From: DATKBT01 sp035546295
Lineage (GTDB): Bacteria > Acidobacteriota > Thermoanaerobaculia > Multivoradales > Multivoraceae
Direction of reading: 5' to 3'
Assembly (NCBI GenBank): GCA_035546295.1
Contig: DATKBT010000068.1
Span: 1-13,307 of the forward strand
DNA length: 13,307 nucleotides
The notes below the pieces were generated by a model. The model was not told the origin of the DNA. It ran no database searches and was given only the letters and a program-made list of their open reading frames with translations. Made by a program: the position numbers and the translations under genes. Positions 1-7,440 of the stretch are shown in pieces (the stretch's first letter is position 1; the number at the start of each line of letters is the position of its first letter).

Positions 1-13
1 TCGGCCTGAGCCC

Positions 14-31
14 GCGCCCGTCCGCGGGCGC
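14..31. repeat. Short GC hairpin
   Basis: GCGCCCG at 14-20 is the exact reverse complement of CGGGCGC at 25-31, with a 4-nt loop TCCG. It is the first of four consecutive hairpins between the left edge and the stop codon of the secreted-protein gene. No T-run follows on either strand. Short GC palindromes arise readily in this base composition, so its weight comes from lying next to stronger hairpins. Confidence 0.45.
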
Positions 32-45
32 TTGGGCGGGGAACC

Positions 46-71
46 TTGGTCCCGCGCTTGCGCGGGACCAA
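46..71. terminator. Perfect 11-bp stem hairpin, probable terminator or repeat element
   Basis: TTGGTCCCGCG at 46-56 pairs perfectly with CGCGGGACCAA at 61-71 across the loop CTTG. An 11-bp perfect stem with a 4-nt loop is very unlikely by chance. No U-tract follows, so if it ends transcription it would be a GC-rich hairpin without the classic tail. It could serve an unseen gene reading in from the left (a TGA at 7-9 could be its end) or belong to a REP-like dispersed element. Which of these it is cannot be decided from one copy. Confidence 0.55.
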
Positions 72-79
72 CGAGCACA

Positions 80-111
80 CTCCGCTGAGGCCCGAAGGGC
101 CGGAGGCGGAG
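80..111. repeat. Nested hairpin (outer 6 bp, inner 5 bp)
   Basis: CTCCGC at 80-85 pairs with GCGGAG at 106-111. Inside it GGCCC at 89-93 pairs with GGGCC at 97-101 around a GAA triloop, with a small internal loop separating the two stems. It sits between the 46-71 hairpin and the 122-195 hairpin. The nested form suggests a structured RNA or a REP-type palindrome rather than random GC pairing. Confidence 0.45.
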
Positions 112-121
112 AAGAACATGA

Positions 122-195
122 GTAGCGGGCTCGTGGTATGAGCGCGCCTCGTCCGCGCGCTCGCTGCGGAGTGGTGACCACCACGAGCCCGCTAC
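122..195 (-). terminator. Long hairpin spanning the stop codon of the secreted-protein gene
   Basis: The 16-bp arms at 122-137 and 180-195 are perfect inverted copies. Within the 42-nt interior a second perfect 8-bp pair (GAGCGCGC at 140-147, GCGCGCTC at 155-162) closes a 7-nt loop. On the minus strand the TAG stop (194-192) lies in the first arm, and the second arm is followed by a pyrimidine-rich stretch containing TGTTCTTCTCC. This fits an intrinsic terminator for the gene to its right. The 74-bp arrangement with long terminal inverted repeats could also be a MITE-like remnant, but I see no target duplication. Confidence 0.55.
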
Positions 196-1304
196 GGCTC
201 GTCGCAGATGGCGAAGGCTTCGACGTCGGTCACCGCGCGCGCCGGCTCGCCCGGCTCGTTGGTGTACGTCCGGGTGGCTCCCCCGGCGGTGAGGTCCTCG
301 ACCGTGACCTCGAAGCCGAGGTCGGTCGCCGCCGAGATGAAGACCCAGTAGCGGTCGTTGACGGCGCAAGCCTCGAGCACCTTGACCAGCAGCTCGGTGT
401 TCTCGGGCGCGAAGAAGAAGAAGGCTCCCGAGCCGCTGTTCCCCTGATCGGGAAGGGCGCCTCGCAGCGGGACGCCGACGCCCGAGCGATCGGATCCGTT
501 GGTCCAGGTGACCGAGATCGCGAAGCGGCCGCCGACGATCAGCGTCTCGGTGCTCTCGGTGTCGACGGCGAAGGTCCGACGCCCGGCGAGCTCGAACGGA
601 GCCTCCGAGTCGCCGGCGCGCCGATCGGCCACCAGCACCTCGATCTGCCACTCCCCCTCGGCCAGGGGTCCGACCGTGGTGATCAGGGTGTAGTCGGAGA
701 CCGCGAGGATGCAGCCCTGCCCCTCGGCGATCGCGAACAGCCGAATCGTCCGGTCCTCGACCTCCACACCGTCGAGCCGAGGAATGCAGCCGTCCGGCCA
801 GGTACCCTGAGCGACGACGGTGACGCGATCCTGGGTGGACGGCTCGGCAGGGGAGATCTCGATGGCCTCGAGACCGCGGTCCGCGGAGGCCGAGACCTCG
901 AGCTGGCTTCTCGCGATGACCGTGGGCGGCGGGAAGTTGACGATGGCGAGCACGCGAACGTCGTAGCTCCCGGGCGGCAGAAAGCCGACCTGGATCGACG
1001 TCTCGTAGGGCGTGACGACCTCGGCACAGACGTCTCCAGGGAGCTGCACACTTGCCTCGAGATCGAGGAACGAGTTGTCGATCGCGACGCTGATCAGCTC
1101 CGGCGTGCAGCTGTCCGGCCACTCACCGCTGAGCGTGATGGTGATCGGGTCGAGATCGGTCGGGCTCGCAGGAGAGATGGTGAGCTGCTCGCTCTGCGCC
1201 GACGAGGGGACCGCGACGGACGCGGCGAGGGCCGCGACCTGCAGGGCTGCGAGGAACGGGACGGCTGGCACTCGGGTTCGGGTTCGGGTTCGGGCTCGGG
1301 TCAT
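192..1304 (-). CDS. Secreted protein with two Ig-like repeats and a C-terminal beta module
   Basis: This is an exported protein of unknown function, 370 residues from the chosen ATG at 1304. A Shine-Dalgarno (AAGGGAG) lies 6 nt upstream. The alternative ATG at 1328 has none and would place that site inside the coding region. The protein opens with an Arg-Thr-rich n-region and a hydrophobic core ending near SSAQ (about residue 37). Two tandem domains of about 100 residues follow (about 40-140 and 147-247), each with I.ISPA.P, GxWPDxC and G.L..G. signatures. A C-terminal module (about 255-368) has WVF, RTY.N and D..AF motifs that I recognise from secreted Acidobacteriota proteins. All six cysteines occur as one pair per domain (66/93, 173/198, 313/367), which fits three disulfides. 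The gene lies 70 bp downstream of ettA. Confidence 0.85.
   Translation of the reverse strand: MTRARTRTRTRVPAVPFLAALQVAALAASVAVPSSAQSEQLTISPASPTDLDPITITLSGEWPDSCTPELISVAIDNSFLDLEASVQLPGDVCAEVVTPYETSIQVGFLPPGSYDVRVLAIVNFPPPTVIARSQLEVSASADRGLEAIEISPAEPSTQDRVTVVAQGTWPDGCIPRLDGVEVEDRTIRLFAIAEGQGCILAVSDYTLITTVGPLAEGEWQIEVLVADRRAGDSEAPFELAGRRTFAVDTESTETLIVGGRFAISVTWTNGSDRSGVGVPLRGALPDQGNSGSGAFFFFAPENTELLVKVLEACAVNDRYWVFISAATDLGFEVTVEDLTAGGATRTYTNEPGEPARAVTDVEAFAICDEP
1272..1301. repeat. Hexanucleotide tandem repeat (TCGGGT)5 in the signal peptide
   Basis: Five adjacent 6-bp units (TCGGGT three times, TCGGGC, TCGGGT) occupy 1272-1301, immediately after the start codon of the minus-strand secreted-protein gene. 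They encode the alternating Arg-Thr run in the n-region of its signal peptide. A hexamer keeps the frame, so copy-number change would alter positive charge before the hydrophobic core without breaking the gene. Confidence 0.85.
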
Positions 1305-1310
1305 CGGTGG

Positions 1311-1317
1311 CTCCCTT
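1311..1317 (-). promoter_or_regulatory. Ribosome binding site that fixes the secreted-protein start
   Basis: On the minus strand AAGGGAG lies 6 nt before the ATG at 1304. It decides against the in-frame ATG at 1328, which has no such site upstream and would translate through this one. Confidence 0.7.
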
Positions 1318-1337
1318 CTGCGGTTCATGGTACCACA

Positions 1338-1343
1338 GCATAT
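1338..1343 (-). promoter_or_regulatory. Possible -10 element of the secreted-protein gene
   Basis: TATGCT on the minus strand sits in the only AT-rich patch (GTATATGC) of the gap between ettA and the secreted-protein gene, about 34 nt before the ATG at 1304. No convincing -35 is present at the usual spacing, so this is a weak call. If real, the gene has its own promoter besides read-through from ettA. Confidence 0.3.
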
Positions 1344-1374
1344 ACGCCTCCGACAGGAGCCCCGCCCAAGGTCC

Positions 1375-3060
<1,686 letters not shown>

Positions 3061-3468
3061 GACTGCCTTTCGCGCCGGTTGAACCGCCGTGGTGGGGCTG
3101 TTGCGGCCTCGCACAGGCCGAGGCGAGGGATCGGAGGGACTGCCCTACGTTCCGGGGTCGGGCTCACTGCACCGCTCGGCTGCTGGCGCGATGTCGGCCG
3201 AAACCGGGAGGAGCCTCGAGCGGACAATATCGCGCTTGGCGCGACGCGGTCGGAGGCGGGACGCGCCCTGGCGAGAGCGTGCAAGGCGATCGGCTCGTTG
3301 TCGCACCCGCCGATGTCGCGCTCGAGGCGCCTTGGCCCGCAGCGGTCCGCCGTGCTCTGCTGGGGCCCGCTGCTCAGCGGGCGGGTCGTTCGTCGTCGAT
3401 CGTGAAGCCGATCGCTCCTCGCCGGAGCGCGGCGGAGCGGCAGAACGGCAGAAGGGCCGGACGTCCGA
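3061..3468. other. 408-bp gap without a convincing gene
   Basis: The gap lies upstream of ettA and downstream of the amidase gene (both minus strand), so it should hold the amidase terminator and the ettA promoter. Open frames across it on both strands are typical GC-rich artefacts with Arg/Ala/Gly-rich, low-complexity translations. It contains several palindromes: CGCGC-TTG-GCGCG at 3231-3243, 3365-3382, CGATCG twice at 3397-3402 and 3409-3414, and CGGACGTCCG at 3458-3467 beside the amidase stop. An AT-rich spot at 3221-3230 (minus-strand TATTGT, 3224-3229) could be a weak -10 for ettA, but no matching -35 is visible. Confidence 0.6.
3365..3382 (-). terminator. Palindrome, candidate terminator of the amidase gene
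   Basis: GCCCGCTG at 3365-3372 and CAGCGGGC at 3375-3382 are perfect inverted copies separated by CT; as RNA this folds as a 6-bp stem with a 6-nt loop. It lies about 87 bp beyond the amidase stop codon. No clear U-run follows, so termination is an inference from position and structure. Confidence 0.35.
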
Positions 3469-4971
3469 TCAGCCGCCGTAGCCGGGGGGAGGCGTGAAGC
3501 CGCCGAGCTCGAGCGCCACCAGACGAGCGAGCTCGATCGTGGTGCGATCGTCGAGCTCCGCCCCGATCGCCTGCAGGCCGATCGGCAGCCCCTGCTCCGA
3601 GAGGCCGGTCGGGAAGACGGTGCTGGGCAGGTAGCTGAGGGTGGCGAGGCCGGCCCAGAAGATCTGTTCGAAGTACGAGCGCTCCTCGCCGTCGACCTCG
3701 AGCGTTCGACTCTCCCTCGGACCCTCGTCCAGGGGGAAGGCCGCGGTCGTGGTGATCGGGCAGATCAGCACGTCCCAGTCGCGGAAGAACTCCTGCCACT
3801 GCATGCGCAGCCGGGTGCGCCGGCCATTGAGCGCGACCCACTGCCCGAACGGTAGCTCCGCCCCCGGCCCCGCCATCGTCGCCCCGAGGAGCGGCAGGTA
3901 GAGGTCATGCGACTGCCGACCCGAGAACGCCGGCCGCGCGCTGTCCGAGACCTTGGCGCCCAGCCCCGAGAGCCGCTGTCCGAACTCGGCGACGCGATCG
4001 GCGATCTCGGTTGCGACCGGCGCCGTCGGATCGTCGGGCCAGAGCGCAACGCGTAGCGCAGAGACCGACGTCATCCGCGGCGGCGGGAGCTCGAGCCGCC
4101 AGCCCGGAGACCGGAGCACGTCGGGCCCGGCGAGCACCTCCAACGCCAGTGCCAGGTCCTGGGCGCTGCGCGCCAGCGGACCGACGACGGCGAGGTCGGG
4201 ATCCTGGGCGAGAGCCGGCGCCCCCGGAGGCTGGTGGCCGCGGGTGGGCACGATGCCGAGCGTCGGCTTGTGCCCGTAGACGCCGCAGTAGTGGGCGGGG
4301 TTGCGAATCGAGCCGCCGATGTCGGAGCCGCTCTCGAGCCCGGTCATGCCGGCCGCCAGGGCGACGGCGGAGCCTCCCGACGATCCGCCCGGCGTGCGCG
4401 CGGGATCCCAGGGGTTGCGGGTCGTGCCGTAGACCTCGTTGTAGCTCTGGAAGTCGGCGAGGTCGCGCGGCACGTTCGTCTTGCCGAGGAAGTGAGCGCC
4501 GGCGCGCGCGAAACGCTCGACCACCACGGCGTCGGCGCGGGCGACGCTCTTCGCCGCATCGGGACGACCCCAGGTCGTCGGCAGGCCCACGATGTCGAAG
4601 GACTCCTTGATCGTCATCGGCAGGCCGTGGAGCGGACCGAGCGACTCCCCCCGGGCGAGCGCGGTGTCGGCGGTCCTTGCCGCTTCGAGCGCGCGCTCGA
4701 AGTCGCGCACGACGACCGCGTTGAGCTTCTCGTCGTAGCGCTCGATCCGGCCGATGAAGTACCGGGTCAGCTCCTCCGAGCCGATCTCCTTTCGGCGCAG
4801 CCTCGCCACGAGATCGACGGCGGGCTCGAACCCGAGCTCGCCGCTGTCGGCTGCCGGGTGCGTGCGCGGCTGGGCGCCTGCCACCGGTTGCCGCGGGAGC
4901 AGGGCGGCGGAAGCGGCGAGGGCGCCGGCGCGGTGCAGGAACTGGCGGCGGGTGGTCGCTGGCAGGGACAT
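3469..4971 (-). CDS. Tat-exported amidase (amidase signature family)
   Basis: This is a serine hydrolase of the amidase signature family, which cleaves carboxamide C-N bonds through a Ser-cisSer-Lys triad. The 500-residue protein starts with a twin-arginine signal (TRRQFLHRAG, then a hydrophobic stretch to about residue 33), so it should act outside the cytoplasm after folding. Lys122 (in TIKES), Ser197 (in GGSSGGS) and nucleophile Ser221 (in DIGGSIR) match the family triad, with the same 75- and 24-residue spacings as Lys142, Ser217 and Ser241 of mammalian FAAH. The start is supported by GAGGAG 7 nt upstream. The Tat signal, and the absence of gatB or gatC nearby, argue against GatA of the tRNA amidotransferase. 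The substrate is unknown. It is transcribed divergently from the SDF transporter, so it might release a product taken up by it, but nothing in the sequence proves this. Confidence 0.92.
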   Translation of the reverse strand: MSLPATTRRQFLHRAGALAASAALLPRQPVAGAQPRTHPAADSGELGFEPAVDLVARLRRKEIGSEELTRYFIGRIERYDEKLNAVVVRDFERALEAARTADTALARGESLGPLHGLPMTIKESFDIVGLPTTWGRPDAAKSVARADAVVVERFARAGAHFLGKTNVPRDLADFQSYNEVYGTTRNPWDPARTPGGSSGGSAVALAAGMTGLESGSDIGGSIRNPAHYCGVYGHKPTLGIVPTRGHQPPGAPALAQDPDLAVVGPLARSAQDLALALEVLAGPDVLRSPGWRLELPPPRMTSVSALRVALWPDDPTAPVATEIADRVAEFGQRLSGLGAKVSDSARPAFSGRQSHDLYLPLLGATMAGPGAELPFGQWVALNGRRTRLRMQWQEFFRDWDVLICPITTTAAFPLDEGPRESRTLEVDGEERSYFEQIFWAGLATLSYLPSTVFPTGLSEQGLPIGLQAIGAELDDRTTIELARLVALELGGFTPPPGYGG

Positions 4972-5001
4972 CGTCGTTCTCCTCGCGTCGCTCTCGTCGG
5001 A

Positions 5002-5016
5002 TCCGGGCTGCCCGGA
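5002..5016. promoter_or_regulatory. 15-bp palindrome, candidate operator at the amidase start site
   Basis: TCCGGGC at 5002-5008 and GCCCGGA at 5010-5016 are perfect inverted copies around a single T. The palindrome begins at the edge of the proposed amidase -10 (5016-5021) and covers the expected transcription start near 5009. This is a classic repressor position. It could also be a short RNA hairpin in the leader. No regulator gene lies in the window. Confidence 0.4.
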
Positions 5017-5021
5017 GTCTA
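5016..5021 (-). promoter_or_regulatory. Possible -10 element of the amidase gene
   Basis: TAGACT on the minus strand lies 44 nt before the amidase ATG, which would give a leader of about 38 nt containing the GAGGAG ribosome site. No recognisable -35 is found 16-19 bp upstream. It resembles TAGNNT hexamers before three other genes in this window. Confidence 0.3.
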
Positions 5022-5170
5022 CGACTCGTGGCTGGATCTCCGTGACGATCGGTCGTGGCTCGGGCTGTCTCGGGCCACCACCTGACGGTCGAGCCGATCT
5101 CCCCGCACGACCTCCAGCCCGACGTGCTCACCGCGGGCTCGGAGATCGGCCGGTCGCGTCGTCGACGCGA

Positions 5171-5176
5171 TAGGGT
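5171..5176 (+). promoter_or_regulatory. Possible -10 element of the SDF transporter gene
   Basis: TAGGGT lies 26 nt before the ATG at 5203, so the leader would be about 20 nt. No good -35 and no strong Shine-Dalgarno are visible. The call rests on position and on similarity to the other TAGNNT hexamers in the window. Confidence 0.28.
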
Positions 5177-5202
5177 CCGGACGGTCTCCAGCCACCGCGT
5201 AG

Positions 5203-6477
5203 ATGACCTCCCCCCAAGCCAGCCGCGAGCGCGGCGAGCACACGCCGCGCGTCCGACACGTCGCGATGGCGATCGGCCTGCTCGCGGGCCTCGCCTTCGG
5301 CTTGCTCGCGGCCGGCACCGGCAACGAAACGTTGCTCGCGATCGCGACCGGCGTCCGGCCCCTCGGAACGCTGTTCGTCAACGCGCTGCAGATGGTGGTC
5401 ATCCCGCTGGTCGCCGCCGTGCTCTTCCTGGGAGTCGCCGGCCTCGGCGACCTCGGTCGATTGGGCCGGCTCGGCGGTTGGGCGATGGGCTTCGTCTGGG
5501 CGAGCACCGTGATCGCGATCGCCATCGGGATGGCGACCACGCAGGCCGCGCTCACCCTCTTTCCGGCGAGCGCGCCCGACCAGCTCCAGGACGCCGCGGT
5601 GCCCGAGATCCCGGGCTTCGTCGACTTCCTCCTCCGGCTGGTCCCGAGCAACCCGTTCGCGGCCGCCGCCGACGGAGCGCTGCTGCCGCTGATCGTCTTC
5701 ACCGTGCTGTTCGCGGCCGCGGCCGGACGCCTTGCTCCCGAGCGCCGGGAGCCGCTCGTCGCTCTCGCCCGCTCGATCAGCGAGGCCCTGATCGTGCTCG
5801 TCTATTGGGTGCTGGCGCTGGCCCCGATCGGTCTGTTCGCTCTCGCCGCGCCGATCACGGCCGGCACCGGGTGGGACGTGCTGCGCTCGCTGGCGGTGTT
5901 CGTCGTCGCGGTCGCCATCGGGCTCCTGCTCTTCGTCGCCCTCGTCTACCTTCCGGCGCTACGCCTGCTCGCGGGAAGGTCTCCGCTCGCCTTCCTGCGC
6001 GGATCGGTGGCCACCGCCACCGTCGGCTTCTCGACCACCAGCTCGGTCGCCACCCTCCCGGTCATGCTGGAGGACGCCCGCGCCCTGGGCATCTCCGAAC
6101 AGGTCGAGGACCTCGTGCTTCCGCTCGCCGCCGCCCTCAACCGCGCCGGCAGCGCGCTCTTCCAGGGTTCGGCGGTGGTTCTCCTGGCGGCGCTCTCGGG
6201 CGTCGAGCTGGGGCCCGGTCAGTGGCTCGCGGCCGGACTCGGGGTGTTCTTCGCGGCGATGACCGTCGCTCCGGTGCCCAGCGCCTCGGTGATGACGCTG
6301 GCGCCCGCTCTCCAGGCGGCGGGCGTGCCGCTTGCCGGCCTGGGGCTGCTCCTCGGCATCGACCGCTTCCCCGACATGCTCCGTTCGGCGACCAACGTCC
6401 TCGGACACCTGGTCACCGCCGCGGTGGTCGATCGGAAGACGAGAGGCCGTTCGATGGTTGACTCGGTCGATCGTTGA
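5203..6477 (+). CDS. SDF (DAACS) family dicarboxylate/amino-acid symporter with altered ion sites
   Basis: This inner-membrane transporter belongs to the glutamate/dicarboxylate:cation symporter fold (GltP/GltT/DctA/GltPh). Its 424 residues are almost wholly hydrophobic from about residue 18. Hairpin 1 is at about 268-288 (SVATLP), TM7 has ALNRAGSAL (311-319), hairpin 2 has VPSAS (358-362) and TM8 runs from GIDRFPDM to NVLGH (385-402). Aligned to GltPh by eye, Asp387, Asp391, Arg394 and Asn398 correspond to D390, D394, R397 and N401, so the acidic-substrate site is kept. Positions D312 and D405, which bind Na+ in GltPh, are Ala315 and His402, and M311 is Arg314. Coupling may therefore differ from three-Na+ transport. 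The last codons are encoded by the first unit of a 16-bp tandem array. The gene is divergent from the amidase gene. Confidence 0.9.
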   Translation: MTSPQASRERGEHTPRVRHVAMAIGLLAGLAFGLLAAGTGNETLLAIATGVRPLGTLFVNALQMVVIPLVAAVLFLGVAGLGDLGRLGRLGGWAMGFVWASTVIAIAIGMATTQAALTLFPASAPDQLQDAAVPEIPGFVDFLLRLVPSNPFAAAADGALLPLIVFTVLFAAAAGRLAPERREPLVALARSISEALIVLVYWVLALAPIGLFALAAPITAGTGWDVLRSLAVFVVAVAIGLLLFVALVYLPALRLLAGRSPLAFLRGSVATATVGFSTTSSVATLPVMLEDARALGISEQVEDLVLPLAAALNRAGSALFQGSAVVLLAALSGVELGPGQWLAAGLGVFFAAMTVAPVPSASVMTLAPALQAAGVPLAGLGLLLGIDRFPDMLRSATNVLGHLVTAAVVDRKTRGRSMVDSVDR

Positions 6478-6536
6478 CTCGATCGATCGTTGACTCGGTC
6501 GATCGTTGACTCGGTAGATCGTTGACTAGGTCGACC
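6457..6536. repeat. Five tandem 16-bp repeats
   Basis: Units start at 6457, 6473, 6489, 6505 and 6521 and follow GTTGACTCGGTCGATC; units 1 and 3 are identical, units 2 and 4 differ at one base each and unit 5 at two. There are no spacers. The junction GTCGATCGTTGAC is a near-palindrome. Unit 1 and the start of unit 2 encode the transporter's C-terminus and stop codon (6475-6477); the rest lies in the gap before the convergent protease gene. Confidence 0.95.
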
Positions 6537-6555
6537 TTGCCAGCGGGAGGTGCTT

Positions 6556-6572
6556 GCCTGCCTTCAGCAGGC
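6556..6572. terminator. Hairpin between convergent genes, candidate bidirectional terminator
   Basis: GCCTGC at 6556-6561 pairs with GCAGGC at 6567-6572 around the loop CTTCA. It lies between the ends of the plus-strand transporter gene and the minus-strand protease gene, after the tandem repeats. No T-run is present on either side, so the assignment depends on position and fold. Confidence 0.4.
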
Positions 6573-6615
6573 GGCGGTCGTTGGCCTCGCGATTCGTCGC
6601 TCGCGCCGAGCGCGT

Positions 6616-7329
6616 TCAGGTCGATGCGATCGAGCCGCCGTAGAAGTACCAACCCAGCCCGACCGTGAACAGCAGGTCTCCCCACAGGCCGTGCTCGACG
6701 CAGACCAGCAGGGTCGAGCGCCGCCGCGCGTAGCTCGTCGCGAACAGCAGGCCGCCCAGCAGGCTGAGCACCGGCGCGATCCAGTTGGCGAAGAACAGGT
6801 GCGCCAGGGCGAAGGAGAGAGCGCTCGCCGCGACCCGGTGCCGCGGGTCGGGAATCACCGCCCGGTAGCGCTCGAACAGGAAGGTGCGGAAGATGATCTC
6901 CTGGGGATAGACCGAGAGCAGCGGGTAGAGCGCCAGGATCGCCAGCCAGAGCGCCGGGCTCTCGCGCGGCAGCCGGAGGAAGAGGTCGGGGCGCCACAAC
7001 CAGGTCGCCACGACCAGCGCCGCCCCTCCCAACACCCACAGCACGAGCGTCCGGCCGAGCCCCTTCCGGAGACCCTCCACGTGCCAGAGCCGGGTGCGAT
7101 CGAACTGCGGATCGCGCAGCAGCACCACCAGACACCCGATCGCGATCGCCAGCAGCACCGGCATCATCAGCGGCGCGAAGCGCTGGCGCAGCGGCACCAG
7201 CGCGAGCGGCACAGCGACGAACAGCACCAGCAGCTCGACGACCAGCACCATTCGGCGAGAGCGGCCGAGCTGGACCGCCGCTCCCTCCCGCCCACTGCCG
7301 TCGCCTTCGGTCGCGGCGGCCCCCCTCAT
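6616..7329 (-). CDS. CPBP family intramembrane metalloprotease
   Basis: This is an integral membrane protein of the CPBP (CAAX protease and bacteriocin-processing, Rce1/Abi) family, 237 residues with several hydrophobic segments (about 28-46, 54-71, 95-110, 127-141, 166-182, 184-198, 218-230). Motif 1 reads QEIIFR (143-148): Glu144 and Arg148 of EExxxR are present, but the first Glu is Gln143. Motif 2 is FALAH (173-177) and motif 3 is the EHGLWGD region with His213. Two His and one Glu remain for metal binding, so activity is plausible but altered. Bacterial members process or protect against peptides, or have unknown substrates; nothing here names one. No clear ribosome site precedes the ATG at 7329, so the first 26 hydrophilic residues are uncertain and Met27 is an alternative. 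The gene lies 111 bp downstream of the K+ channel gene. Confidence 0.85.
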   Translation of the reverse strand: MRGAAATEGDGSGREGAAVQLGRSRRMVLVVELLVLFVAVPLALVPLRQRFAPLMMPVLLAIAIGCLVVLLRDPQFDRTRLWHVEGLRKGLGRTLVLWVLGGAALVVATWLWRPDLFLRLPRESPALWLAILALYPLLSVYPQEIIFRTFLFERYRAVIPDPRHRVAASALSFALAHLFFANWIAPVLSLLGGLLFATSYARRRSTLLVCVEHGLWGDLLFTVGLGWYFYGGSIAST

Positions 7330-7440
7330 GAACGAGGCGTCTCGACCGACGCCGCAGCGGTGGCTTCGGCTCGGAGCCGGTTCTCGCCGCGGCTCGCGCG
7401 CGGCCGGGCGGACCGTCCGGACGCTGTAGCCTCCACGCGC

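Noticed and set aside
122..195. Inverted repeat as an intact MITE or insertion element
   Set aside because: No flanking target duplication is visible and only one copy can be seen; a terminator explains it as well.
3089..3481. Plus-strand open frames in the gap between ettA and the amidase gene
   Set aside because: Arg-rich, no start signals, no recognisable domain; explained by base composition.
3469..4971. Amidase as GatA of the tRNA amidotransferase
   Set aside because: It has a Tat export signal and no gatB or gatC neighbour in the window.
3469..6477. Amidase plus transporter as a defined uptake pathway
   Set aside because: They are only divergent neighbours; neither substrate is known and no third pathway gene is present.
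6457..6536. Tandem 16-bp repeats as a CRISPR array
   Set aside because: Units are directly adjacent with no spacers, unit length is too short, and no cas gene is near.
6457..6536. TTGAC in each 16-bp unit as a series of -35 boxes
   Set aside because: No -10 at suitable spacing and no gene reading away from the array on either strand.
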